Part shown: positions 8,054 through 15,369 of the stretch, one piece after another
How the letters are laid out: every line of letters starts with the position of its first letter
How positions within the stretch are numbered: the first letter of the stretch is position 1
Source: DATFVA01 sp963832355
Lineage (GTDB): Bacteria > Bacteroidota > Ignavibacteria > Ignavibacteriales > Ignavibacteriaceae
Direction of reading: 5' to 3'
Length of the DNA: 64,000 bases
NCBI GenBank assembly: GCA_963832355.1
Contig: CAWHTX010000010.1
Span: forward strand, 1 to 64,000
Made by a program: the position numbers and the translations under genes
Notes under the pieces: generated by a model
The model's input: only the letters and a program-made list of their open reading frames with translations
The model's database searches: none
Told to the model about the DNA's origin: nothing

Positions 8054-8443
8054 ATGAAACTCGGCACATTGATTACGATCCATTCGATTTTATTGTTTCT
8101 ATTCGGACTAGGATTTCTCCTCGTACCTGTATGGATGCTCTCCGCTTACAACACGTCTACAAATGCAACAGGGCTTCTCACAGCAAGAGTCTTTGGAATA
8201 GGAAATATCCAGCTAAGTATAATCATGTGGATCTTTCGAAATGATGTTGGATCCAAGATATTGAAAACATTAGTATTATTGTTATTTCTTGGTAATACCT
8301 TGGCTTTCATGCTGGCTTTACAAGCTCAAATTTCAGGGGTTTTTAATGTACTTGGTTGGACAAATGTGGCTCTATATCTGTTATTTGCCTTTGGATATGG
8401 GTATTTCCAATTAATACTTAAAGGAGACAAAGATTATCCTTAG
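8054..8443 (+). CDS. Cassette 5: small four-helix membrane protein
   Basis: 129 residues from ATG 8054, after AGGTAAGAAGAG. A longer frame opens at TTG 7994, but its extra residues are hydrophilic and carry no start signal. There are four hydrophobic segments, near residues 5-30, 44-60, 68-90 and 98-122, with short loops. It has no catalytic motif; it loosely resembles small DUF4345-like membrane proteins. It begins about 75 bases after attC 4. The stop codon touches the junction with an IS110 fragment, so its native C-terminus may have been changed. Confidence 0.6.
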   Translation: MKLGTLITIHSILLFLFGLGFLLVPVWMLSAYNTSTNATGLLTARVFGIGNIQLSIIMWIFRNDVGSKILKTLVLLLFLGNTLAFMLALQAQISGVFNVLGWTNVALYLLFAFGYGYFQLILKGDKDYP

Positions 8444-8711
8444 AGATTTTATGAGCAGAAGGGATATAGCCCATACGTAGGACTTGAGCAAGAGTATGAG
8501 AGTCTACTTTATCTGTTTTAACCTTGGCATAAGCAATAGCCTTAACATATTTAGCGTGAGCAAGAACCAGGGAGATGTTCAAAGAGGAGAGAAGATCATT
8601 TAACCAATACCAGGTCATAGTAGATTCAACAGTAGCTTTGTGATCCCCTGGCAGAGACTTAAAGTATTGAACAAAGTTATAAATCAGGTTCTTCAGATTT
8701 TCCTGTTTAAC
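8442..8711 (-). pseudogene. IS110-family transposase fragment
   Basis: An internal piece of about 90 residues from a DEDD transposase, truncated at both ends. Recognisable blocks are HKATVESTMTWYWLNDLL, LVLAHAKYVKAIAYAKVKTD and KVDSHTLAQVLRMGYIP. These are the conserved Glu, His-Ala-Lys and Lys-Thr-Asp-Lys regions of the IS110 RuvC-like domain. No start, C-terminal serine domain or terminal sequence is present. It separates the membrane protein from a SnoaL-like gene that has lost its own 5' end, so a deletion after insertion is likely. Confidence 0.85.
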
Positions 8712-8713
8712 AA

Positions 8714-9010
8714 TTGCACTTATATACGACAGATGCGGAGTTAATGTTTGCCGGAGCACCTGCTTACGTTGGAAGAGAAAATATTCAAAGGGCTATTTCA
8801 GGTATTATTAATTCAGGAGTAACAAAAATTGACATCAAAACGAAAGCAGTGTTCGGTACAGAAGATTTATTGGCAGAAGAGGGTGAAGTGACCATTTATG
8901 TGAAAGATAAGGCTGTTGCAGAAGAAAAATATATTGTTCTTTGGAAAAAAGTAGATGGTAAATGGAAGTTGTTCAGAGATATTGCCAACTCAAATTCACC
9001 ATCAAAATAG
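8714..9010 (+). pseudogene. SnoaL/DUF4440-like protein, N-terminally truncated
   Basis: A 98-residue frame. LYTTDAELMFAGAPAYVGRE, then NIQRAISGII, is the core of NTF2-like DUF4440 proteins. The C-terminal half (VYVKDKAVAEEKYIVLWKKV..GKWKLFRDIANS) completes the cone-shaped fold. About 30 residues normally preceding LYT (the first helix) are missing, and the frame abuts the IS110 fragment. The only start is TTG 8714, with no ribosome site. Probably non-functional. 39 bases separate it from the serine hydrolase. Confidence 0.7.
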
Positions 9011-9049
9011 TCAACTGATTAGTCCAGAAATTATAAGAAAGGATAAAAA

Positions 9050-10117
9050 ATGATACAGTTTGTAAGGCATCCAGTATTTACATTGATTTCATGTTTACTT
9101 ATGATTTCTACAACAACGATTGCTCAAGATGATCAGTTAGAGCGAATATCCCCTGAACAAGCGGGTTTCTCGTCAGAGAAATTAATAGAACTTGGATCAT
9201 ATCTCGAAAATGTCGGTTCTTCGTCCTTGTTAATAATCTCGGATGGTAAAGTGTTCTATGAATGGGGTGATATTTATAAAAAATATCTTATTCATTCAAT
9301 TAGAAAAGCAATTCTTAATTCATTATATGGTATCTATATCGAGAAAGGGATGATTGACACAAGTGCTACTCTAGCCGAAATTGGAATTGATGATATTGAA
9401 CCAAGCTTGACTGAACTTGAAAAAAGTGCAAAAGTCATTGACCTCCTTAAATCTCGCTCTGGTATTTATCATAAAGCTGCAGCCGAATCATCTGGTATGG
9501 TGGAATCCAGACCTAAACGAGGAAGTAGCAAGCCAGGTGAAGCTTATTATTATAATAATTGGGATTTTAATACACTTGGAGCAATTTTTGAGAAAATGAC
9601 AGGAAAAAGCATCTTTACAGCCTTTTACGAGGATGTGGCTCAACCTATCGGAATGCTTCAATACAAGGGATTATATGATAGTATTAACACTTCTAATCCG
9701 AACGTGGAGATTCCTGAAACAGATGGATATTATCAATATGAACCAAGTAAATCTCAATATCCAGCATATCATTTTAGAATGTCAGCCTATGATTTAGGTT
9801 TATATGGAATGCTATATGCCAACAAAGGTAAATGGAAAGGAAAACAAATAGTGCCTGAGAAGTGGATTGAATATAGTACAGAGCCACTTTCAATTGTTAA
9901 TGAGGAATATGGAATAGCAAGAGGAATACTTTGGGGTGTGAATTTAAAATATGCTTCCTTCCAGCATTCGGGATATGGAGGACAGTTGCTGCGGATTTAT
10001 CCCGATTCAAAGATTGTATTTGTACATCGTGTCAATGATGAAGATGGAGAGATATTATTTCAGGAGAATAATATCTACCCGATTTTTGGAATTCTTTTTG
10101 GAGCTAAAATCGATTGA
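9050..10117 (+). CDS. Exported serine hydrolase of the beta-lactamase fold
   Basis: 355 residues, starting at ATG 9050 after AGAAAGGATAAAAA. A signal peptide ends at TIAQ. It carries the three motifs of the class C beta-lactamase/esterase family: S83-IRK (SxxK), Y168-N-N (YxN) and H306-S-G (HxG, replacing KTG). RISPEQAGFSSEKL and TGKSIFTAFYEDVAQPIGM are typical of this group. The enzymes act as periplasmic esterases, peptidases or lactamases; the substrate cannot be told. It lies inside the cassette array, 178 bases before attC 5, and may be cargo of the disrupted cassette 5. Confidence 0.85.
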   Translation: MIQFVRHPVFTLISCLLMISTTTIAQDDQLERISPEQAGFSSEKLIELGSYLENVGSSSLLIISDGKVFYEWGDIYKKYLIHSIRKAILNSLYGIYIEKGMIDTSATLAEIGIDDIEPSLTELEKSAKVIDLLKSRSGIYHKAAAESSGMVESRPKRGSSKPGEAYYYNNWDFNTLGAIFEKMTGKSIFTAFYEDVAQPIGMLQYKGLYDSINTSNPNVEIPETDGYYQYEPSKSQYPAYHFRMSAYDLGLYGMLYANKGKWKGKQIVPEKWIEYSTEPLSIVNEEYGIARGILWGVNLKYASFQHSGYGGQLLRIYPDSKIVFVHRVNDEDGEILFQENNIYPIFGILFGAKID

Positions 10118-10295
10118 TGATAGATATTGAAAATAGCAGCGCACAACACCACCTATAAATCATTGCTGGTGAAGTGGTGGCAGGGAATATTGAAATAATT
10201 AAAAAACAAAATACACGACAGAAAGTGAAGCGGAGTTTAAACCGCAACGCTTCATAGCTAAAACGTTGACTGTGAAGAAAGGTAATAGTAGTCGC
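10118..10295. other. Cassette 3' region without a gene
   Basis: No coding frame is visible. Short inverted stretches (ACCACC against GGTGGC near 10150-10200, and GTTTAAACCGCAACG near 10236) hint at remnants of older attC sites, but I cannot pair a full site. Confidence 0.3.
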
Positions 10296-10399
10296 TTATA
10301 ACAAGTTGCTCAAAGCGACAGCGTTTTCGCTCTTAGCGTTTACGCACTATTCAGCAATGTTGTTCCTGGGCGGACGCGTTAGCCGCAACTTCGTTATGT
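10296..10399 (+). repeat. attC site 5
   Basis: A compact site of about 104 bases. TATAAC (10297-10302) pairs with GTTATG of the right core GTTATGT (10393-10399). The inner arms GTTGCTCAAAGCG (10305-10317) and ACGCGTTAGCCGCAAC (10374-10389) pair with mismatches and a bulge. The AGCG/CGCT sub-hairpin after the left arm recurs here. Confidence 0.75.
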
Positions 10400-10455
10400 T
10401 GCAAAGAAGATTAAGGTAAAATATTTATTTGGGGCGGCAAGTTATTTGTCCCGCC

Positions 10456-10462
10456 GTTAGGC
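10456..10462 (+). repeat. Extra attC-type core site
   Basis: GTTAGGC, preceded by GGGCGGCAAG and TTATTTGTCCCGCC, which can fold (GGGCGG/CCGCC), lies between attC 5 and the next gene. It may be the right end of a minimal site or of an empty cassette. Confidence 0.4.
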
Positions 10463-10482
10463 TATAAAGAAAGGGATATAAA

Positions 10483-11556
10483 ATGAATAAATATAATCTA
10501 ATAATTTTGATTGTTTATCTAATTGTAACAATAATATCATGTAATGATATTCCATCAGCTCCCACTCCTCAACCTGGAAATAATATATTGGAAGAAAATG
10601 CTTTTCACCAAATAAACATTAATCAAACTGATTATCAAAAAATCGAAATATCAAATAATAACGATTTTTTCTTAAACTCTGAAAGAGTCTCTAGTATAAT
10701 ATTGGGACATAAAAATATGGGAGAATTTTATGCAAATGACACAACATCAATATCTTATGAACAAGTAGATGAAAATTATAAATTAAATTTTCATTTCAAT
10801 AAGGAAATTGATGATACGACACTAATGTATGAATTTACACTTCGTTATAAATTTACAGATAGCTCAACTTATGATTTCGATACATCTAAAATAATGTACC
10901 AGTATCCATATAAATCAACTGAAATATTTCTTACATTGGCCGATTTTATTAAACACCCTGAAGATAATGTACAGGATTTTGATATTATTGACTCTATTCT
11001 TTATTATCACCCATACGGTCCATGGGGCTTGTATGCATATAACTTAGATACTAAAGACATCTCTACGAAGATAGAATATAGTTCAGGTGATTATATTGCT
11101 GCGAATAAAAATTATGTTTTCTGTGACTATGACCATCGGACAGTAATTCGATATAACCTTTCTCTGGATTCAGTAGATTCATATGTTGATATTTACAACT
11201 ATGTGGGTGATAATATTAAAGGTATGGAGGTATATAACAATGAACTCTATGTGCTTACCAATAAAAGTACAATTCAGGTATACAATATGGATTTGCAACA
11301 TCAACGAAATATAATTTATCCTAAACAAACATACGGATTAACAATCTCAAATAGCATTGCGTATAGTAATTTCTACAGTTCTGATACCAAAGAAATAATT
11401 AGATATAATTTAGAAACTAATAATTATTTAGAACCGGTTCCGTACCCAACAGCTGATTGTGATGCGATAAGAATAATTGGTGAGAAAATGTTTTTTACGG
11501 ATTATACTAAAAGGATATTATGTTACGTGAATGTTTCAGATTTAAACAATCAATAG
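10483..11556 (+). CDS. Last cassette: lipoprotein with propeller-like body
   Basis: 357 residues, starting at ATG 10483 after AAAGGGATATAAA. The signal peptide ends in a lipobox (IISC), followed by a Pro-rich linker (PSAPTPQPG). The second half has repeating segments of the form D-x-Y-x-x-Y-N-L/M-D and LYVLTNKSTIQVYNMD. These resemble WD/YVTN-type propeller blades that report strings of values. No catalytic residues are visible. It follows the GTTAGGC core by 20 bases, so it is the last recognisable cassette gene, and no clear attC follows it. Confidence 0.7.
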   Translation: MNKYNLIILIVYLIVTIISCNDIPSAPTPQPGNNILEENAFHQININQTDYQKIEISNNNDFFLNSERVSSIILGHKNMGEFYANDTTSISYEQVDENYKLNFHFNKEIDDTTLMYEFTLRYKFTDSSTYDFDTSKIMYQYPYKSTEIFLTLADFIKHPEDNVQDFDIIDSILYYHPYGPWGLYAYNLDTKDISTKIEYSSGDYIAANKNYVFCDYDHRTVIRYNLSLDSVDSYVDIYNYVGDNIKGMEVYNNELYVLTNKSTIQVYNMDLQHQRNIIYPKQTYGLTISNSIAYSNFYSSDTKEIIRYNLETNNYLEPVPYPTADCDAIRIIGEKMFFTDYTKRILCYVNVSDLNNQ

Positions 11557-11607
11557 ATCTTTAGTAATTTATTATAGTTCAACATTATCAACATTAATGA
11601 GTAAATA

Positions 11608-11784
11608 ATGAAAATATTTTCTTTTGCAATATTATTATTTGCTTTAATATATTTTGGTTGTAATTCATCTATACTTGATGATCCCTCCATAAGGATAAAG
11701 TATTCAGTACCAGAAAAATCGATGGTAAAATTAACAATAGAAAATAGTTATAATACAACAATATTAACTCCAGTTGATAATTAG
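11608..11784 (+). CDS. Truncated 58-residue lipoprotein with FlgD-like start
   Basis: ATG 11608 to TAG 11784. The signal peptide ends in a lipobox (YFGC). Then comes IRIKYSVPEKSMVKLTIENS, which resembles the opening of the FlgD-like Ig domain found at the C-terminus of many Ignavibacteria exported proteins (YSVPEKS.V.L). That domain normally continues for about 60 residues; here it stops after 20. No ribosome site stands out. Most likely a gene remnant at the right end of the integron. Confidence 0.45.
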   Translation: MKIFSFAILLFALIYFGCNSSILDDPSIRIKYSVPEKSMVKLTIENSYNTTILTPVDN

Positions 11785-11838
11785 GCGGTATAGGGTATGC
11801 TTTCTAATATATTTAATGTACCCTGCCCCGCAAATCAC

Positions 11839-11878
11839 TAAGTAGGGACGCTATAAGGGAACGCCGGAACAGGATATA
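11839..11878 (+). repeat. Direct repeat flanking the integron, right copy
   Basis: AAGTAGGGAC, then GCTATAAGGGA, then ACGCCGGAACAGGAT. It aligns with the copy at 3857-3905, on the other side of the cassette array and in the same orientation. It lies about 105 bases upstream of the response-regulator gene. Confidence 0.5.
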
Positions 11879-11984
11879 ACGAAGTTCAAATCTGAAAACA
11901 CTAAGATTTTAACAATATCCGCTATTTTTTTATATTTGAAATAATTATGATTGTCAGCATTTACACATTTTTGTAATTTATCTT

Positions 11985-12677
11985 ATGAAGAAATTGAAGA
12001 TTTTGCTTATTGAAGATAACCGCCTTCTCAGGGAAGGCATTAAAGTTATGATTTCAAAGCAAAAAGATATGCAATGTGTAGAAACCGTCGGTAATGGTGA
12101 AAATATTTTGCGCTTACTCCAAAAGCACAAACCCGATATAATCCTTCTTGACCTGGGGCTGCGTAACCGAAATAGTCTGAATTTGGTGAAATTTATTAGA
12201 ACAAAGGTCCCGGATACCAAAATAATAGTAATGGACCTGATTCCGGCGCAGCAGGACGTTCTTGAATTTGTTCAGGCAGGGGTTTCGGGATTTATCTTAA
12301 AAGATGCAACAGTAAGTGAGTTCCTGAAAACTATCAGGGCTGTTTCCAAAGGCAAGAGCATACTCCCTTCAAATTTGACCGGATCACTTTTTTCACAAAT
12401 TGTAGAACACGTCTTAAACGGATCAAATCATTCTATGATTATGGAGTCGGTTCGAATGACAAAACGCGAGAGACAGGTAATTGGGTTAATCTCAGACGGC
12501 TGTACTAACAAAGAAATAGCTCAGGAACTTCATCTCTCAACCTACACAGTAAAAAGTCATGTGCATAATATACTTGAAAAGCTTGCATTGAGTACGCGGG
12601 TGCAAATTGCAAAATATGTACATGATTCAATTCAAAAAGACAAATCTGCCGGGGATATTTCCTTAATGGATGACTAA
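11985..12677 (+). CDS. NarL/FixJ-family response regulator, paralog 1
   Basis: 230 residues. The receiver domain (1-120) has the acidic pair in IEDN and the phospho-acceptor Asp in IILLDLGLR. The switch Lys is in FILKDAT. The usual Thr/Ser after strand 4 is replaced by Asp (IIVMDLIP). A LuxR-type HTH follows near 155-215 (MTKRERQVIGLISDGCTNKE, then IAQELHLSTYTVKSHVHNIL). It is a DNA-binding regulator, presumably phosphorylated by a histidine kinase; no intact kinase is nearby. It is paralogous to the product of 18420-19109 and heads the stress/envelope island. Confidence 0.93.
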   Translation: MKKLKILLIEDNRLLREGIKVMISKQKDMQCVETVGNGENILRLLQKHKPDIILLDLGLRNRNSLNLVKFIRTKVPDTKIIVMDLIPAQQDVLEFVQAGVSGFILKDATVSEFLKTIRAVSKGKSILPSNLTGSLFSQIVEHVLNGSNHSMIMESVRMTKRERQVIGLISDGCTNKEIAQELHLSTYTVKSHVHNILEKLALSTRVQIAKYVHDSIQKDKSAGDISLMDD

Positions 12678-12691
12678 ATACTAAACCAGGG

Positions 12692-12724
12692 AACTAATTC
12701 CTATTTCATTCTAAAGGACTATTT
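12692..12724 (+). promoter_or_regulatory. Island upstream element, copy 1 (variant)
   Basis: AACTAATTCC, then TATTTCATTC, then TAAAGGACTATT. The most divergent of nine copies, nearest in form to copy 4. It lies 48 bases before the CsbD-like gene. Confidence 0.5.
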
Positions 12725-12771
12725 ACTCCCACTCCCTTTCTCCATATATATGTTACCGAAAGGAAACTCTT

Positions 12772-12957
12772 ATGTATTTACTTAACAATAAAGGGAATTG
12801 GATTGCCCTCAAAAAAAGGATTAGACTAGCTTATCCTGAAATCAGTGAAGACGATTTAAAGTTGAATGACGGCAGTGAAATTGATCTGCTGATCAGACTG
12901 CAAAAAAAATTATCAATGACTCAAAGTGAAATAATCAGAATGATTGACAGACTTTAA
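12772..12957 (+). CDS. CsbD/YjbJ-like small stress protein
   Basis: 61 residues, starting at ATG 12772 after CGAAAGGAAAC. The layout GNWIALKKRIRLAYPEISED, then DLKLNDGSEIDLLIRLQKKL, then a final short helix (MTQSEIIRMIDRL), follows the CsbD family. That family runs GNW..IKGK.KQKY..LTDDDL, then G..DEL.GRLQK..GK. CsbD-like proteins are abundant, soluble general-stress products without a known reaction. A copy of the island element lies upstream, which fits stress-controlled expression. Confidence 0.75.
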   Translation: MYLLNNKGNWIALKKRIRLAYPEISEDDLKLNDGSEIDLLIRLQKKLSMTQSEIIRMIDRL

Positions 12958-12996
12958 TCTTCAGTTATTATTTGTTCAATATTCAGGAGGAAAGAT

Positions 12997-13122
12997 TTGG
13001 ACTCATTCGAAAATCGATACTGGAGACTGTTTGAATCAGCTAAGGACGGTATATTGATCCTTAACGCCTCAAACGGGATGATTCTTGATGTTAACCCCTA
13101 CCTTCTTTGCTCATCATTTTGA
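12997..13122 (+). pseudogene. PAS sensor-protein N-terminal stub
   Basis: A strong ribosome site (CAGGAGGAAAG) precedes TTG 12997. The frame gives RYWRLFESAKDGILILNASN, then GMILDVNPYLL, the first strands of a PAS domain as found at the start of sensor kinases. It then stops at TGA 13120-13122. The rest of the kinase is gone. The sequence runs directly into the end of an unrelated dehydrogenase gene, so a deletion or recombination has fused two gene remnants here. Confidence 0.75.
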
Positions 13123-13204
13123 TTTGAATGACATCATGACAGCATATGATACTTTTGGAAACGCTGCTAAAGAAAAAGCTCTGAAAGTTATACTTAAAAA
13201 TTAA
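13109..13204 (+). pseudogene. Zinc-dependent alcohol dehydrogenase C-terminal remnant
   Basis: 31 codons ending at TAA 13202-13204: AHHFDLNDIMTAYDTFGNAA, then KEKALKVILKN. This is the standard last helix of medium-chain alcohol dehydrogenases (F.L.D...AYDTF..A...KALKVIL). No start and no upstream domain are present. It overlaps the end of the PAS stub in another frame, so it is debris. Confidence 0.8.
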
Positions 13205-13232
13205 AAATTATCCACTTAATGAAAGAACCAAA

Positions 13233-13667
13233 ATGAAAACACAAATTGTCATTTTTACAGTGCTCTTGATGTTTGTTCTGGCTATACCTTCCAATGTGTA
13301 TGGTCAAGGTCAACTTCAAAAATATTTCAGCGATACAGACAGCAAAGTGAAAGCAACTGAAAACCCCGTAGAGAAGCGTCAGATCCTTAAGGATTCATTC
13401 CGGGATATGACCAGAGCGCTGGACCAGATCCAAAACCTTGGGATGCTTTCAGACAATGATAGTAAAGGACTTCTTCAACTACGTATTACGTTGCAGGACA
13501 AACAGGATGAACTAGCAGGAGTGAATGGTTACGAACGGGTACCAGATTCTCAACTCAATAACTTCTCAAATTACGTTGTGCAGAGTATGGAACAGGCGGA
13601 CACGACTATAACCATCAGTCTAATTGCAGCTTTACTGATACTGATTTTGATTGTTCTGATATTGTAA
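13233..13667 (+). CDS. Exported protein with C-terminal membrane anchor, unknown
   Basis: 144 residues starting at ATG 13233. A signal peptide ends near VYGQ. The mature part is helical and charged (SDTDSKVKATENPVEKRQIL), about 80 residues. A final hydrophobic helix of about 17 residues (SLIAALLILILIVLIL) lies at the very C-terminus. It probably faces the periplasm, anchored by the tail. Family not recognised. It lies between gene debris and the caspase-like lipoprotein gene, 26 bases before the latter, so the two may be cotranscribed. Confidence 0.7.
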   Translation: MKTQIVIFTVLLMFVLAIPSNVYGQGQLQKYFSDTDSKVKATENPVEKRQILKDSFRDMTRALDQIQNLGMLSDNDSKGLLQLRITLQDKQDELAGVNGYERVPDSQLNNFSNYVVQSMEQADTTITISLIAALLILILIVLIL

Positions 13668-13693
13668 TGGTTTTTTAACAACGGGTAAGTCAT

Positions 13694-14839
13694 ATGCGAA
13701 TCTATCACGGCCGGTTGATCAGGAGCACTAAATACATTTCACTCTTAATGAAAGCCGGATGCGGGGTGCTCACTTTATTCCTATTCTCGTGCGGCACCAC
13801 CCTAAATGTTCAGAATTATACGCAGCAGAAAGAGATAGAATTAAACACAACGCAATTCTCAATTATATTCTACATCCATGGTGATGGCGACTATCTCTAC
13901 CATGATAACGCCGGTAACGAACTCAATGCGGACGATGAGACTCTTACCGGCGCAATAAGAGTCGCACAACAAAACCCAAACTCAGAGGTATTTATCTTCC
14001 ATCAAAAACCCTCAAAACACTTCCTATTTTTTTTCCCGCTGCGGGATGGAGATTTCTATTATTACCGTAACGGACGGCTTATTGCGAATGAATCTTACTG
14101 GTGCGATGAGGAAATATCAAACTTTGATGTTGAAGCAGAATTGTATGATCGTTTCAAGGTTAACAATCAGCGAAAGATGATAAACATGTTTCTCTATTTC
14201 GGCCACGAAATCCCTGAGTTCGGCGGTGCAGGCTATGATGTATCATATCGGGATCGCACATTTACAGTCCATGATCTCGCAGGGGGAATGAAATTATTTA
14301 CAACTAAATTTTCAAAGTTTGATCTCGTAGTACTCTCTACCTGTTTTGGTGGTACACCTTACACTATTGGTACGCTTGGACAGTTTTCAAAAACAATTAT
14401 CGCCTCTCCTGACAATCTTCATTTAACATACTTCGATCTTCATTTGATGGAACGACTGGATATCAATTTGCAGGATGGAGACGTAGCGGCATTCGCAAAA
14501 AGATTCGCGCAACATGCTTTTGAACGCTTAACAAAGAATATTCAAACTGCTGTCAGCGTTGTTGTGTATGATGTGGAACGAGTGCAGAAATACTTACAAT
14601 CAATTAATGAAGTTTATGACCATACTATAACCTATCTGAAAGAAGAGACACAATTCCCGACAAAGATTGAACATTGTGATTGTGCCGATATTTCCGCATA
14701 TAAATTTCCGACAATGGATGAAGGCATAGATGTGTTTTTCCGTTCCGCAAGATTCGGACGGTTAAAAAACAAACAGAAACATTCAGGATGGGAATGCTGG
14801 AATTACGAAGGGCCTGGTTTGCAATCTGGAAACAGATAA
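13694..14839 (+). CDS. Lipoprotein with clostripain/caspase-like (clan CD) features
   Basis: 381 residues. A lipobox-type sequence (LFSC33) follows a long basic N-region; an alternative ATG at 13748 would give a more usual signal peptide but lacks a ribosome site. The core reads FSIIFYIHGDGDYLYHD, then MFLYFGHEIPEFGG (His171), then FDLVVLSTCFGGTPY (Cys217). A His ending one strand and a Cys ending the next, both before small residues, is the dyad layout of C11/caspase-fold peptidases. I infer a surface cysteine peptidase or an inactive relative. No cleavage substrate can be inferred. Confidence 0.6.
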   Translation: MRIYHGRLIRSTKYISLLMKAGCGVLTLFLFSCGTTLNVQNYTQQKEIELNTTQFSIIFYIHGDGDYLYHDNAGNELNADDETLTGAIRVAQQNPNSEVFIFHQKPSKHFLFFFPLRDGDFYYYRNGRLIANESYWCDEEISNFDVEAELYDRFKVNNQRKMINMFLYFGHEIPEFGGAGYDVSYRDRTFTVHDLAGGMKLFTTKFSKFDLVVLSTCFGGTPYTIGTLGQFSKTIIASPDNLHLTYFDLHLMERLDINLQDGDVAAFAKRFAQHAFERLTKNIQTAVSVVVYDVERVQKYLQSINEVYDHTITYLKEETQFPTKIEHCDCADISAYKFPTMDEGIDVFFRSARFGRLKNKQKHSGWECWNYEGPGLQSGNR

Positions 14840-14932
14840 GGATAAGCTGAGGAAATCTTTTATACTATTAAAATATTCATTCATTTAAGTTCCACAGGAT
14901 GAACCTTATCCTTATTCAATATCGCCTCATTC

Positions 14933-14976
14933 AAAAGATGTAGTTCCTTTTTCATCCCTTCGTATGATTGTCATAC
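14933..14976 (+). promoter_or_regulatory. Island upstream element, copy 2
   Basis: AAAAGATGTAGTTCC, T-run, TTCATCCCTTCG, TATGATTGTCATAC. It lies about 85 bases before the lmo0937-like gene. Confidence 0.65.
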
Positions 14977-15059
14977 ACTAAACGGGTATATATATTACAA
15001 TTTATAGATAACTATTGCTATTTGTAAAAAGTATCTGATAAAAAAGAAAAGGAATAAAT

Positions 15060-15209
15060 ATGTTGTACACTATCGCCGTAATATTAATTGTGTTGTGGTT
15101 ACTGGGTCTCCTCACTTCTTACACTATGGGGGGGATTATTCACTTTCTCCTTGTAGTTGCAATTATAATGATTCTATTCAGAGTCATTAGCGGACGCCGA
15201 GCACTCTGA
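15060..15209 (+). CDS. lmo0937-family small membrane protein
   Basis: 49 residues from ATG 15060, with AAAGAAAAGGAATAA upstream. Two hydrophobic helices (TIAVILIVLWLLGLLTS and GIIHFLLVVAIIMILFRVIS) are separated by YTMGG, and the tail is GRR. This matches the lmo0937 family of about 50-residue membrane proteins (L.TI..IL...WLLGL.....GG.IH.LLV.A). Function unknown; often stress-linked. It follows an island element and precedes the AI-2E-type gene by 160 bases. Confidence 0.85.
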   Translation: MLYTIAVILIVLWLLGLLTSYTMGGIIHFLLVVAIIMILFRVISGRRAL

Positions 15210-15369
15210 ACTGGGTTAAGTACAAATTATTCACAGGAAGGCGTCAAGATCAAAGAGAATGGTCTTCCGGGAATTTAATTATACAGTACTTCCTGTTTTT
15301 GAAATTTATTAGTACTGCAGGTTGCAAAGGTTTTCGATTTTATACTAAAGAAATTATCAAATTAAAATT

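Noticed and set aside
10118..10295. Additional full attC site
   Set aside because: Short inverted segments exist, but no consistent left and right core pair could be found.
11940..11984. Island element upstream of regulator 1
   Set aside because: GATTGT is present near 11949, but the TTCATCC half and the AGATGTAG half are missing; not counted.
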